Below are positions 1 to 12,729 of a stretch of DNA of 64,000 nt, one piece after another (position 1 is the first letter of the stretch; every line of letters begins with the position of its first letter). The translations under genes and the position numbers were made by a program. This DNA comes from Megamerina dolium. Its lineage: Eukaryota > Arthropoda > Insecta > Diptera > Megamerinidae. The stretch spans positions 44,509,321-44,573,320 of the forward strand of contig OY978529.1 of the NCBI GenBank assembly GCA_963854835.1. The letters are read 5' to 3'. The notes under the pieces are model-generated. The model was not told where the DNA came from. It searched no databases and saw nothing but the letters and a program-made list of their open reading frames with translations.

Positions 1-193
1 AACAGCAACAACAAGATTTGATTAATGTTTGTTAGCCTTGCAATAAGGTGGATTATAACACAAGATATTTGTCACTGTAATCTACAAATGTCAGACGATT
101 TGTTTCAAGTCTTAAGTATTACGGCCAATGTTTTTCATCATTTCTGTTAATGTTGTTTAATTTTAAAATATGTATAATAATATAAAGTAAGTA

Positions 194-1499
194 AAGGGTT
201 ATCCATTTCGCGGTTTCAAAAGTATAGTCCTAGAATTCGACATCTGTCAAACTGAGTTGTTAAAACAATTTCTTTCTTTTTCAGTTCAAAGTCTGAAATT
301 TGCGAAAATGGATCGCTTAACTATCGCACAACGCATTAAAGTTGTAAAAACCTACTACAAAAATGGTGATTCTGCCACAGCCACATATCGTGCTTTAAGA
401 GGAGATTATGGTTTACATAATCGTTCAACTACGCAAGCAATTGGCAAAATTGTGAAGAAATATGAAGAGACTGGATCGGTTACAGATATTGTAAGGCCTA
501 TGCATCATCGTTTCGCTCGAACCACCGAAAATATCGCTGCTGTAAGTGAAAGTGTTGCCGAAGACCCGAAGGTGTCGATTCCTCGTCGTTCTCAGGAATT
601 AGGACTGTCTTAAGGCACATTATGGCGTATTTTGCATTTGGATCTACACCTACATCCATATAAAATCCAGCTCACACAACAACTGAAGCCAGCTGACCAT
701 TCACAACGTCGTAGATACGTCGAATGGGTGCTTGAACAACAGGCGGTGGACGGCGATTTTTCGAACAAAATTTTCTTCAGCGACGAAGCACATTTCTCAC
801 TCGGTGGGTATGTTAACAAACAAAATTGTCGTATTTGGGGTTCTGAGAATCCTCAAGTAATTGAAGAGAGGCCACTGCATCCAAAAAAAGTCACTGCTTG
901 GTGCGCTCTTTGGTCCGGAGGTGTGATTGGACCTTACTTCTTCGAAAACGACGATGGAACGACTGTCACCGTCAATTCGGAGCGTTATGGTCATATGATA
1001 ACCGACTTTTTTTTGCCTGCTATTGAAGAATACGACTTAGAGAATATGTGGTTTCAACAAGACGGTGCCACATGCCACACAACTCGAGCGAATATGGCTT
1101 TATTGCAAGAGAAATTTTCTGGCCGCGTAATTTCTCGTCGTGGCGATATCAAGTGGCCACCAAGATCATGCGATTTGACACCGCTTGACTTTTTTTTGTG
1201 GGGCTACGCGAAAGACCGTATTTATGCAGATAAACCTTTAACTCTTGAGCACCTAAAAACCAACATTCGTCACGTTATGGCTGAGATACCGCCCAATATG
1301 TGTCAAAAAGTGGTCGAAAATTACCTCAAAAGAATCGATGCTTGCAACAATTCGCGTGGTGGTCATTTAAATGATGTAGTATTTCACACATAATGTCAAC
1401 GTTCAAACTTTATAATAAAAAAAAAAATATCATGATAAAAAATATTTTATATGTGTTTTATTTACATTTACTTTTGAAACCGCAAAATGGATAACCCTT
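194..1499 (+). mobile_element. DD41D (rosa-type) mariner element, nearly intact
   Basis: This is a complete Tc1/mariner-superfamily element of 1306 bp. Terminal inverted repeats of 31 bp (194-224 and 1469-1499) differ at one base, and TA dinucleotides flank both ends (192-193, 1500-1501), the expected target duplication. It carries one transposase reading frame (308-1393) with a single stop codon. The termini read AAGGGTTATCCATTTCG inward. It lies in a nompC intron. The DD41D spacing places it in the rosa lineage, known from family knowledge; the exact subfamily was not checked. Confidence 0.93.
308..1393 (+). pseudogene. DD41D mariner transposase, one in-frame stop
   Basis: This cut-and-paste transposase would bind the element's inverted repeats and move it into TA sites. 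The frame runs 361 codons from the ATG at 308 (MDRLTIAQR) to TAA at 1391-1393. The N-terminal third is the helix-turn-helix DNA-binding region. The catalytic Asp residues are at codon 159 (FFSDEAHF), codon 252 (FQQDGATCH) and codon 294 (TPLDFFLWG), so 41 residues separate the last two. The only lesion is TAA at 611-613 (codon 102), between the DNA-binding and catalytic parts. No frameshift is present and all three Asp codons are intact. The copy is therefore probably young but inactive, unless the stop is read through or is a polymorphism. Confidence 0.93.
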
Positions 1500-1559
1500 T
1501 ACAATGGCGGTCCCAGAATTAAGACATATGGATGGCGGCAGTAGTTTAGTGAAAAGTGG

Positions 1560-2450
1560 CAACCTTATAAAACATATATCTTAAATTTCAAGGAGGCACG
1601 TTGTTTAGTATTTTTTTTTTTTGAGCCATCGAAAGTTAACGACCTCAGTAAATTTGTAAAAAATGGAAAAATTGGTCAACGTTATTCAATACTTTCATTT
1701 GAAAGGCCTCAGTCCAACGAACATTAAAGCCGAACTGGATTCTACTCTGGGGGAGACTGCTCCCTCGTTGGCGACCATAAAATATTGGGTGGCAGAGTTT
1801 AAACGAGATCGTACGAGCTGCCAAGACGAACACCGTAGTGGTCGAGCAATTGAGGTGGCCACGCCAGAAAAGGATAAGAAAATCCACAAAATGGTATTGG
1901 ATGATCGCCTTCTGAAGGTGCGTGAGCTAGGTGAAATTACAGGCATTTTAAAAGTGCTATACATCGTATATTGACCGAAAATTTGGAAATGAAAAAACTC
2001 TGTGCAAGATGGGTGCCTCGTTTCCTTACAATAGAACAAAAACAACGTCGTTAGGATGTTTCTATAGAGGGTTTGGCGATGTTTCATAGTAATAAAGCCG
2101 AGTTTTTGCATCGATTTGTAACCATGGATGAGACATGGGTCCACCACTTCACACCTGAGACAAAGAAGCAATCAAAACAGTGGACTGAAAGGGGAGAATC
2201 GTGTCAAAAGAGAGCGAAGACAGTTCCATCTGCAGGCAAGATTATGGCGTCTGTTCTTTGGGATGCATGTGGGATAAGTTGGTTTGGTGGTAGAAGATTT
2301 GCAAACAATGAAGAAATGAAGTCTGCGGTAAATGGCTATTTTAATGAGCTAGACAGTTCATACTATAAACAGGGTATCGAAGCTATAGAATATCGCTGGG
2401 AAAAGTGTATAGAGCTAAAAGGAGATTATGTTAAGAAATAAAGAAAAATT
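1560..2450 (+). mobile_element. Internally deleted DD34D mariner remnant
   Basis: Mariner transposase coding begins at 1663 (MEKLVNVIQYFHLKG). The HTH half reads through QDEHRSGRAIEVATPEK to about 1940. A frameshift follows, then KLCARWVPRFLTIEQKQRR and a stop near 2052. The first catalytic Asp survives (VTMDETWVHHFTPET, about 2124). The frame then jumps from LWDACGI directly into the C-terminal end (NNEEMKSAVNGYF ... IELKGDYVKK, stop at 2439-2441). The second and third catalytic Asp regions have been deleted. No convincing inverted repeats were identified, so the outer limits are approximate. Confidence 0.85.
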
Positions 2451-3958
2451 TGTTGTGTGTACCTCGTAAGTACATGCATAGTTTATATAATTTGTACACT
2501 AAGATTTGATTTCGATAACAGATATATTTTGAATTAAATTAATTAATTTTTTTTTTGTTTGGGATCCTTTAATTTATCTTATGAACATTATATGAAACTG
2601 TTAGCTTTGCCAACACTTGAAAATAAGTAAGTAAATAAGTAGGTTCGTAATCCATGCTAAAACATAAGGTGAAATATTGGTGGATTCTTATTCTTTCGAC
2701 GCGATGACATGTTTATAATTATCTGAAGGAAGTTCCGCAGATATAAGTAGAAAAAATGTAATTTTTCTATCAGCAACTCCTAAATAGTCGATTTAACGAT
2801 GTATGTTCTTCCGTCTGACGGACGCTTCTGCTGCGAAGTAGGAAAGTTGTTAACAAAATATTAATTAAATATGATTCTATAAAGCAACTGGTCATTATCT
2901 TTTCGATATTAAAATCTAGTTATGGATTTACTAATTACATGCACTCTTATTCTTCTCGTTATTACTTTATAAATCAAAATGTCTAAACTAACGACTAAAA
3001 CATATCCAATCATATTTAAAATTTTCATTACTACAAGTGGAAGTTTCAATTCAACCTCTTTTTATTTTACAGGGACAATAAATAATAGAAAACTTTACGC
3101 TTATAAACATAAACACGCTACACATTTAGCATATAAAAATAGAGAAAAATAATAATTACATTGACGTTATGTGAGCACGACATCATATTTTCGGACATTG
3201 CTTTTCATATCCTTTTGACGTTTGGTTACTTGTACTTAAAATGTTTACTTGTTCTTTTTGAATGGCAAACTATTGGCGGTGTTGTGTTGTATGTTATGTA
3301 CATACATACATATATGAAATGACTTCAAATAATTGTAAATGTACACATTCATTGTTTTTAGGTCAAGGATTTTCTTCAACATCATCATCATCATCATCGT
3401 CATCGTCATTGTCATGTGGAAATCACAATGTAATTTTAATAAATACAAATTGCTAGAAATTGTAGCGATTTTTGAAGATTCAATTATTTCAAGTTCATTT
3501 CTTTGAATCTTTTTGGGATAGACAAAATTTACATTCTTTAATGAAGCAGTCACACATCTTAAGATTTAAAAAAAATAATTTTTTTTACACAAAATAGGGC
3601 AAAATTAAATGAAAAAAGATTAAGATTAAGATAATTTCTTCATGAAGTAGCCGCTGTGCTTTTATAAACGACTTTGAAACTATAACGCAAAGCAAGGATT
3701 TAAAGAAAAATTAAACCACATCAATCCAATATGGTGTCATAGCGCATCTTGGATAATAGTCCAATTTTTTAATGTCATCCATCCACACCTTCGCACCTTA
3801 AATTAGTTTTGTTTTTCACCCATGCGCTAATTAAGCCCTTACTTAAAACTTCACCTACTGAATTACATTGCACGCTTCCCTATTTCGCATTATCAATTCC
3901 CAATTTGCTATTACAAATTTGAAAAAGCACAAAAAAAAATAACTCTTTTATTTTATTT

Positions 3959-4205
3959 GGCACCTATAGAGCCAATATTACTTATATTAGCCGGTTCCGA
4001 ACGACAGTACCCTTGTTAAATCACGTTTTCAGAGCTTTGTCACTGAGCTCTTTTAAAAGCATTACCCTGACAAATTGTTACTACCAAAAGAATTGCAGGT
4101 GGATATCGTTCGAAAGAAATATATTTTCAATAATAATGTTGTTATTCAGCTGGGAATTGAACTCAAGACCTACCGATCAAAAGACAAATACAATAAATTT
4201 TTAGA
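3959..4205 (-). repeat. tRNA-derived SINE copy (diverged)
   Basis: The copy reads on the minus strand. The shared blocks are recognisable on the plus strand as TTAGCCGGTTCCGAACG, GAGCTTTGTCACTGAGCTC and GCAAATTGTTAC-like sequence, then TCGTTCGAAAGAAA and a degenerate B box (GGGAATTGAACTC). It matches the other copies in order and spacing. Confidence 0.7.
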
Positions 4206-4400
4206 AATAACGTCAAATATCTATTTAAAACAAAATTTAAATTGAAAAAATCCCTTTTCAGAAATGTCAACATCAAACTTAATTTGAAAACTTTTAGAAA
4301 ATGCTGATATTGGCGAACGGACTATTTTTGTAATGCTTAATTGTTGGTTCGCCTGTATCAATACTCGCTACAGATGTTTCAGTTAAAAAACATAAAAAAT

Positions 4401-4726
4401 GTGGCACTTAAAGCCCCGAAGGGTTCTTTGGGCGAGCTTCTCTTCCATTACTGTTGTGCATGTTAAATTTTGGACAGTATTAGATGGGGCCTACTTATTT
4501 TAGCCGATTCCGAACGGCAAAAATCTTGCGACATTACTTTTTTGAGCTTTGTCACAGAGTTCTTTTAGAAGCTTTTCTCATGGCAAATTGTTACCGCCGG
4601 AAAAATTGCCAATTGCTTGTCGACCGGTGGTTACCGTTCGAAAGAAAATTTTAAATTTTAGCCGTTTATTGAACCCACGACATACAGATCAGAAGGCCAA
4701 CACCTTAACCACTGATCTACGACACC
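4401..4726 (-). repeat. tRNA-derived SINE copy, near full length
   Basis: This copy is read on the minus strand. The tRNA-like head is at the right end: A-box-like GTAGATCAGTGGTTA and B-box GGGTTCAATAAACGG on the reverse complement. The body and the tail (reverse complement of GTGGCACTTAAAGCCCCGAAG) follow to the left. It is one of the two best copies for defining family length (about 326 bp). Confidence 0.8.
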
Positions 4727-6722
4727 TATACAGATGTTTCAGTTTCTCTCATTTAAAAGTACTGAAGTAATTCTTCATATGTAGAACGCTGACCCAGCTG
4801 TAGCCTTTGTACGAGTAGTACAGAGATCTATGTATCTGTCATTTACACCGCATTCATCGCAGACGTAGATAAGATGATCCTCAAGAATTCCTGAGCAGTT
4901 TTTGTCCTCAAATACCTTTACAACTTTTCAATTGGAAGGGTGGTTACTTGAACATTCTTAGAAGACTCCTATTAACTAATCTTCAATTTATAGATGGAAT
5001 CAATTCATTTGAATTTTTGCTATCAATCAAAGGTAAATTACGAAAATTCAAATTGAAGTGCAGAAAGGATAACCGATTGGTCTGCAATTTTGTGCATTTA
5101 GCAAACGATTCAATCTAAAACACTGGGCATTACAATAGAAATTGTTGATTATATTGAAAAGCACGAAAAATTGGAATAGGAATTTTAAGATTTTTGCTAT
5201 TTCAAAACTGTTTAAATTTTAAATCATCCTCGAATTTGGAAAATTGATATTGTGTATGGTACTTGGCTCCTTATCAAGAGGTACTTATGAATTTATTATT
5301 GACCGATACAAAGTCAATATATTTATTGTAATTGTGACGCAAGAATAACAATTTATGAGTAAAGAAGTGGCATGCTTTTACACAAGTGTACCTACTTAAA
5401 TTCATTTCGTTTATAATGAAAAAAATATATATAATAAATTGAAAATGTAACGCTCATTAAAATATGCGTCTAGAAATTGAATTGACTCATGAGTGGTGGT
5501 GTCTATATGATTTGTTATATTTTAGCGCAGCAAAGACTCCCACACAAATAGTAGAAAACATGCCAAGCGGTCGGAATTAGTCTCTATTGAAGTTAAACAC
5601 ATCGACAACGTCAATGAGTTGATGAGAATCGCTGTGATTTCAATATGCCTTTGTGACGATTGAATTATAAATACTTTACATACATGTTTATAATACTCGT
5701 ACATACATTTATAAGGCTAGAATACACATACTCGTACATATATTTCAGTTTATTGCGTGCATTGGCTATTATTTAATTCCTATTTACAATGTAACAGAGT
5801 AAATGTAAATATGTGCACACATTGTGGTAGCCCCATTTCGTCCTGTTTTTTTATTTTTTTTTTTTATTTCTCTTGTTTTTGGGGAAAGAAAAGTTATATT
5901 GACCGAGTTAATTTATTCTACTACTTACTACTGTTGCTGCATACTGCTAACAACCAGCAAGTGTATATCTACTCCAGTGTCGGATCGAGGAAGCAAGGGT
6001 AAAGGATGACGCCTACATCAAGACGTCAAGATCAAGGATATAATAATTTATGTGATCAATATGAACAATACCAATATCAATATTAACTGTGTTTCTGAAT
6101 CTTTATCTTAATCAGATTCATAATCAGTTGCTGGAATTTAAACCATAACATTTTTCTCATGCAATCGTGAGGAAAATATCTTGAAAATTTTTAAGGAAAA
6201 GTTTTAATTCCATGAATTATATATATGGAAAAATTACTCACAATATCTAGCATACTTAAATTTTCTGTGCAATGAACGTTAGGGCCGATGCGGATAATTG
6301 TTCACAAAAAATTCTAATTCCGCCTCTGAATACTTCATGCTACAGCTGCTTATTATTGTTGTTTTATTATACGCACAATAAGATTTATTTATACAAACGT
6401 ATTTCATTATTGCTTGTGCTTGCAATTGTTTCCCTCGTTTTCTCTCCCTCTCACTCTCTCTCATAGCAATTTTTATCGATTTGACACAATTTTCTTCTTT
6501 GCAGAAATTCTTGTATTTGCTGTTTGTTTATTAAAATTATATTTTCTGCGTTTATTTCAATCGATAAATTTATTTTTGAACTCTATTTTATTTTTATTTT
6601 TTGTTTTTGTTTGTGTTTTTTTTAATTAACTGAATTTTCGCTTGTTTCTTTGTTCTTTTTGTTTTTTGTATTTCGTTAATCGTTTAACCTATTTTCTTGT
6701 TTTTTAATTTGTATATACTTAC

Positions 6723-9700
6723 ATTATTTCTAGCACCAATATCAGCTCCCAATTCTATCATACGGTCCATTATGGACGTTTTATTGTCCTTTGTTGCATA
6801 CATTAGCGGTGTCATGCCGGTATTCTGCAAGAACAAAAGCAAATGAAGAGTTTTAAATTATGGCATGTTGAAATAAATATAACAAAATTATAAAGTACAA
6901 TTGGAATTTTGGCACAATACGATGTAGTTTAAAGTGAAATTAGACCAATTGTCACTGGTTCAGCGCATTGATAGAATTAGCCCATGTACATTGTATGCAA
7001 ACCAATCTTTCAGCCTTCCACAAAAGCAAAACAAAAGTCAAAAGTCGAATCATGGAATTTCAAAAATCATATGTATAAGTATAAGTTATTTGTCTTCACT
7101 TACCCGTAGTGAAATTTTTCTGGAGAAAATTTTTGCCGAATATTGACTTTTATGGGATTTTTCGAAAAAGTACCGAAAGGGTTAAAATGTTCCAAAAAAC
7201 AAATCCTCGGAAATTTTTAATTTAGGTTTCCGAAGACTATCCTGCATGTGTATGCTTTCAAGCCTCGACCACGCTAGTGAATTCCACCAAACAGATGTGC
7301 ACCCAAAAGATGTATCCAAAATAGATTTGACGGTAGAATGTATTACATTAGAATGTCCTTCGGGCTAAAAAAAAAACGCCCCCTTCACTTTCGAACGTGT
7401 CATGTAAAATATTTTGCAGAATCTTATTGGTAAAACCTGCATAGTTTACTTAATCGGCATTATCACCTTTTCCTCCTCACTGGAAGAGCACATTTTAGAC
7501 TAAGAGCTTGTGTTTGAAAAACTGGAAAGTTCTAATTTTCAGTTAAATATATCCGAATTTTTACAAAAACAAATCGATTTCTTGGACATATAGTTTCAAT
7601 AGAATGTCTTGGACTAAAATTCAAACCATACAAAAAATCCCAATTCGTCGTACTCAAAAAGACATCAAAGGAAAAAAAATCATAGCGCAAGTTCTTTCCT
7701 CAAAATATTCTTTTAAACTCGATATAATGCCTTTGGTATTATTATTTCAGTTTAGGTTAGGTTAGGTTAGAGCGACCGCCCTCTCTGATGAGAGAGCTCA
7801 TAGAGGTCATATTAAGGCCCGTTGTGATACCGCCATGCGGTTTATCCTTCTACCTAGTTACTCGCTGAACCAACCGGAATATTGAATGAATTTTAGGAAA
7901 TTGACAATGTCAATCTGGGATAATTGGGCTTATTATAGTTTAAGTTCGACTCATCAAAATTCAGCGACTGCGCTGTCTAGGTCATGTCGAGCGAATGAAA
8001 GAACACACTCCAGCTAAGAAAGTCTTATATTCGGAACCGACTGGTGGACAACACAGAAGAGGCAGACCTAAACTTCTGTGGAAAGACCAAGTACTGGAGA
8101 ATTTGACGGGGCTTGGAATTTCTAACTGGCGCCAGCTAGCTAAGAAAAAAAGTGTCTGGCGAAGCATGCTAGATTCGGTATAAATCGATTTTGGGTTGTA
8201 ACTGCCACATAACAATCATGAGTCTATTCAGTTGTGATTGCTCTTGAAAAATGACAATCAATAAGTGATTGGCAGAAGTTGCGATTTGACTTGGTGTGTG
8301 TTATTGATATATAAAATCTTCATTAATTAATTAAATTCATTAATAAAAACCCCTTATGAATTGAAATGCTTCAAATTCGAAAAAACCATGTGAATTTATT
8401 TGTGAAGTCAATCATAATTAATGATTTAATCCTTTTATCGCTCTGTCCAGACACTAACAGTTTATTGCTAATCGCTTTAAAATGTAGAAATAAATAATAA
8501 AACACAAAATGCAAATATTTTTGTAATATTGCAATAGAATAACATCTATGTATGTAATCGAGCATTCATCCTTACGTACGAGACTTAGTTTTTTTTTACT
8601 GTACTATAATAAAGCATGGCAACGCATTTCTATCATGCGAGAATAAAATAAAGAAAATAAAAATTAACAAAAGCGTCGTCAGAAAATATTCTCTTCTTTT
8701 GTTGTTGTTGTTTTTTATTCAAATAAATATACATAGATACCTTCATACTTTCATTGCTGTTACCATTGGTAACATTACTCTTTCAAATATATACTATATT
8801 GTCTCATTGCATTCTTCATTTATAACTAGACACAGCTATTTTCATATTGCTTGACAAAAATAAATATGTAGGTATCTTTAAGTTATAAAATGCAATAACA
8901 ACAACATAAACAATAATATCAGCAACAAGAGCTCAAAATGTTATATTCACAGCTAGATAACCCTTTCAAAGGGGGCTTTTCATTCCGTATTCAAAATGAA
9001 GGTATTGCACCGTCCAATACCTTCAATACCTTACTGTATTCTTAGCTATTTTTTGAATGTATATTATGGATATGGATATCAAGAACAATAACAACTAAAT
9101 TATGTCAAGATTATTGTTGTTTTTATTACATGTTCCCTTTTTACATTTGCCTATGGCGATTGTACATATTCGTGCTCTCATATATTCATTCATACATTCG
9201 TTTCATATACAAGTAAATATATAGGTATTCCTACTTTCTGTGCACGTGTTTATGTGTGTAACTAAAGTTACCGCAATTTTGTCGAAAAGTGGAAATACCC
9301 CCAAATATAAGTTTTAGTCAATTGTTTTGCTCTTTCTGTATCCTTTACGTCAGTGTATGGGTATATGGGTGCTAGTGTGTATTTAGAAGTATATAAATGT
9401 AAATAAGAATGTATATATAATATATCAAGCTATAGATATAAAATACAAATGCTAAATATGTAGTAGAAGAATCAAAGCAAACTAAACAAAACAGATAGCT
9501 GTACACAAAATACATTTCGTATGAAATTCACGGTATCAATTTTCATGCGATCCAATTTATAGAATAGATGTATGTGTTTACCTATACTAATGTTTGTCGA
9601 TATTTGGTTAAGTAAACAAAAATATTATCCTGTTGATAATGGAGACGAGCAAAATGGTGGGAGAAAGAATCATAAAAAACGAATATATACGATAAAATAT

Positions 9701-12700
9701 ACAATATTTTGATTTTACCACATAAAATTGTAAAAAATATAATTCTAAAATTTAACAGAATTTAAATTAATTATGCAACAGAGAGGAGAAAATACCAATA
9801 ATTGATTGTATAGACAATTCTCTTACTTATGCATACACATATTTGGCACTAAAAATACTTACAAATCTTGGTCGACCTCTCTTTATTCTAAATATCTTCT
9901 AAAAATGCCTAACTCGTTGCTTGTAATATAAATGTATAAATAATTTAGTGCGACGTGGGAATATAATAACAATAATAATAAATATTATTGAATTTGTCAC
10001 AGATCCATAGCTTTTACCAAAATACATCCCTCAACGTGTATATAATATGAAGAAATCAACCTGCTACTTTATTATGATCAAGCTGTTTTGACAGACGTCA
10101 CAGAGACCACAACGGCCCTGATATATTAAGTTATATAAAAAGTTCTCGAAGTTTTTTTCACTAGATGGTCTTGATGCCTTATGTCGGAAGAAAGGTGACA
10201 TTTTTTGTAAAGACAGTTCTCTAATTCGTCGCTCGTGTAAAAAGTTATATGAATTTGAAAATGAGTGAAATATCTAAAGAACTATGCTATGTGGTGCTAC
10301 TATTAAAAAGAGGTAAAAACACTGGAGAGTCATGCCCAAAATTTTGTGGAGTATATGGTAAGAATATTGTAGTTGAACTCCGAACCCAGAAGTGGTTTGC
10401 TCGATTGATTCCGTTCCGGAAATTTCGTTGTCAAAGATACACCTGGCTCTGGTCGGCGAGTCACTGAAAAAGTCGATGGAATTATGCACCTGGTGGAGCA
10501 AGACCGGCACACAAACTGGCAGGAGATAATGGAAGCACTAAACATCAACCACATGATATTTCGAAATCATCTAAAAAGAACAGTCCACTCAAATAAGATC
10601 GCTGTTTGAGTGCCACATAAAATATTGTATAGAAATTTGATTGACCGAATTACCATCAGTGAAACGCTACTTAAATAGAGTGAAATCGAATCGTTTTTAA
10701 ATGAGTGATTACAAGTTAGTGTAACATAGATAAAATATATGAATATGCAATCGATAATGGACAAAGGCAGATGATCCTCCACAAATGACTTCAAAGCCCT
10801 GTATTGGCGGCAAATAAGGTTATGTAGAGTGTTTGGTGGAATTGCCTAATATGCGCTGCTACAACCTGGTGAAATGGTTTATTCTGACTTTTACTGCTCA
10901 CAACTCGACCGCTTGAACGAAGCAATCAAGAAAGAACGACCAGAATTGGCCAATAGAAAAGAAATTGTGTTTCATCGTGACAATGCCAGAGCACACACAT
11001 CTTTGATGGCTCGAAACAAATTGACGGAAGTTGGCTGGTAAGTTTTGATGCATCAATTCTATAGTCCGAACCTTGCATCGTCTGATTACCATTTGTTTCG
11101 GTCTCTTCAAAACACTTTTCGTAGTAGAAAATTGGGCGACCGAAGAGCTGCTGAAAATTACATGAGCACATTTTTGCAAAACACAGCAGTTCTACACTGA
11201 TAGCACTATTTAAGAACTCGAAAAATGGCAAAAGCTCATAAATAATATGTACTTGATTAAAACTGTTTTCAATAAAGAATATTTTTGTTCAAAATCTTTT
11301 TAAAAAATTACACAATACTCTCATTAGGGCATCAACATTAAGCTTCTGTAGAAATTAAAGAAGTTCTATTTAATGGCAATCATTATATCTGTGTATGGAT
11401 TAGTCTAATTTATTTTTTATATTTATTATTATCACACAAATCATTGGACCAAAATCTTCACAGCATTTTCATCACAATTAACCTAATCTAAATCTAATCA
11501 TAATATTTATGCTTTAAAAATCAATAAAAAATATTGTATTTTCAATGAATATACAGTAACGTCTTTGTTTCATGAAAACTTTTTTTTTTTTGTATAATAC
11601 ATAGTACTGTAATTAGGGTCAACACTATTTACCTGAACGTCTCATTAACTTGCTGCAATGGTTCAGCGGAGAAATTTTGATTCAAAATCCATAATACGAA
11701 TATTTTAGGAATGGCTCAATGAAATGTGTTTAGCACACCTACTAGCCAAGCTCTCTATCAAATATCATCTGTTTGAGGCAAAGTATAACAGACAATAGAC
11801 AATATTACAGTAAAATGTCAATAGTGCTACGCCGATTTATTCAATTGCTATTGTTAGTTAATTATTGTTTATGTATAAATAAATAAAGCATTTAAGCATT
11901 GGAATGAATTAATTAATTTTTATAGAAAATAGTTAGCATTTGATGCTGAATAACATGTGTAAGTATTATTATAATTAGTAGTTACATATATCTATATTAT
12001 CGTATGGAGATAATTTCCTATTGCAATTTTCATAATATTTTTAGCGATCTTGTAAAATAACGAAACTATCAGCAGCATTTGCCTGAGGACATTCCTCCTG
12101 ATCAATTTCCTGATGAATGCCTGATAAATTTCAAAACATTCATTCAGAAACTACATACATCGCCATAATGGTAGTCACATTTTACATAATCCTGCAATAT
12201 GATAATTTACACTACACAGAATTTCACAAAAATTATTATAGCATATTCAAAATAAAATCTAAAACATTACTACAGCAAAAAAAAAAATATTCACAAAACA
12301 TCATTTCTTTTTAAAAATTAAAAATAAATGATCATTCAAATATCTACCCACCGGATCATGTACACCAGCCAATGGTATATGATTACCATCCTCACCAACA
12401 TTGGCTACATATTTTTCCAGTTTCTTCAGCTCTTGTTCGACCGGAGTCCATTCCCCTCTCATAGCCAATGTCAGAATTTTGTTCGCTGTATCACGTATCG
12501 AAGCACCAGCGCTTGGTGGCTTCGGTAACGGAAATGGCGCATCCGATATATCCTTTTTATCACCATTGCTGGAGCTATCATCTTTTGGATCGGAATCCGC
12601 CTTGCTGGCTGGTGTGGCTCGTTCACTTGTTGTTGTTGAATCATCCGGAGTATTACCCGAGACTGGTGTCTTTCGACCGACCCCTGCACCACGTCCACCA

Positions 12701-12729
12701 ACACCACCCCGCTTACTTGGTTGTGACAT
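6723..12729 (-). CDS. nompC: TRPN mechanosensory channel NompC, 5' exons
   Basis: NompC/TRPN1 is a plasma-membrane mechanotransduction cation channel of insect mechanosensory neurons, with about 29 ankyrin repeats before its transmembrane pore. Exon 1 (12352-12729) starts at ATG 12729 and encodes 126 residues. It has a basic Gly-rich start (MSQPSKRGGVGGRGAGVG), an acidic/Ser linker (ASKADSDPKDDSSSNGDKKD), then ASIRDTANKIL and LEKYVANVGEDGNHIPLAGVHDP. Its donor is CCG|gtgggt. Exon 2 (6723-6824, cttgcag| to AAT|gtaagt) is exactly 34 in-frame codons and forms the first ankyrin repeat (NTGMTPLMYATKDNKTSIM, ELGADIGARNN). Both match fly NompC nearly word for word. Intron 1 is 5.5 kb and intron 2 exceeds 6.7 kb. 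The remaining ankyrin repeats and the channel domain lie beyond the left edge. Confidence 0.95.
7752..7770 (+). repeat. Short (TTAGG)n tract
   Basis: There are three TTAGG units plus TTAG. TTAGG is the ancestral insect telomere unit, but a tract this short inside an intron, followed by a non-repetitive sequence (AGCGACCGCCCTCTCTGATG), looks like part of a dispersed repeat. Confidence 0.7.
7950..8215 (+). mobile_element. RTE-like non-LTR retrotransposon 3' end
   Basis: This is a 5'-truncated copy. It encodes the end of the reverse transcriptase ORF (QRLRCLGHVERMKEHTPAKK then GRPKLLWKDQVLENLTGLGI and NWRQLAKKKSVWRSML, stop at about 8183). The family's short 3' UTR follows (TAAATCGATTTTGGGTTGTA, then CACATAA). 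It is the same family as the copies near 19 kb, 48.7 kb and 56 kb. It lies in nompC intron 1. Confidence 0.8.
8216..10139. other. nompC intron 1, no gene seen
   Basis: This is AT-rich intronic sequence with short poly-T and TATA-rich tracts. I found no conserved coding, SINE or inverted-repeat element in it. Confidence 0.5.
10140..11285 (+). mobile_element. DD34D mariner remnant, degenerate
   Basis: The transposase can be followed across several frames. FRSGNFVVKDTPGSGRRVTE and QEIMEALNINHMIF mark the HTH half (about 10400-10570). After a central deletion come FYCSQLDRLNEAIKKERPEL and IVFHRDNARAHTSLMARNK (second Asp), then FYSPNLASSDYHLFRSLQN (third Asp, about 11085). The C-terminus is broken. 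The first catalytic Asp region is missing or unreadable. The D34D spacing is typical of mariner proper, unlike the DD41D copy at 194. A second remnant of the same subfamily lies at 47440-47830. Confidence 0.82.
11286..12351. other. nompC intron 1, proximal part
   Basis: This is AT-rich intron next to exon 1 with no gene or recognisable element. The downstream 3' part of the exon-1 open frame (12301-12351) is intronic, because the splice donor is at 12350-12351. Confidence 0.5.

Larger units (their letters stand above)
2451..6722. other. nompC intron sequence, no gene seen
   Basis: This is AT-rich intronic DNA between the second nompC exon and the left edge. It contains a short CATCAT-rich run near 3380-3410 and two SINE copies (listed separately). 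The small open frames here lack coding character. Confidence 0.6.

Noticed and set aside
7752..7770. Interstitial telomere (TTAGG repeats)
   Set aside because: There are only three and a half units in an intron; flies lack TTAGG telomeres and the tract looks like part of a dispersed repeat.
12301..12351. Continuation of nompC exon 1 to FKKK
   Set aside because: The CCG|gtgggt donor joins in frame to the conserved ankyrin exon; the continuation is intronic.
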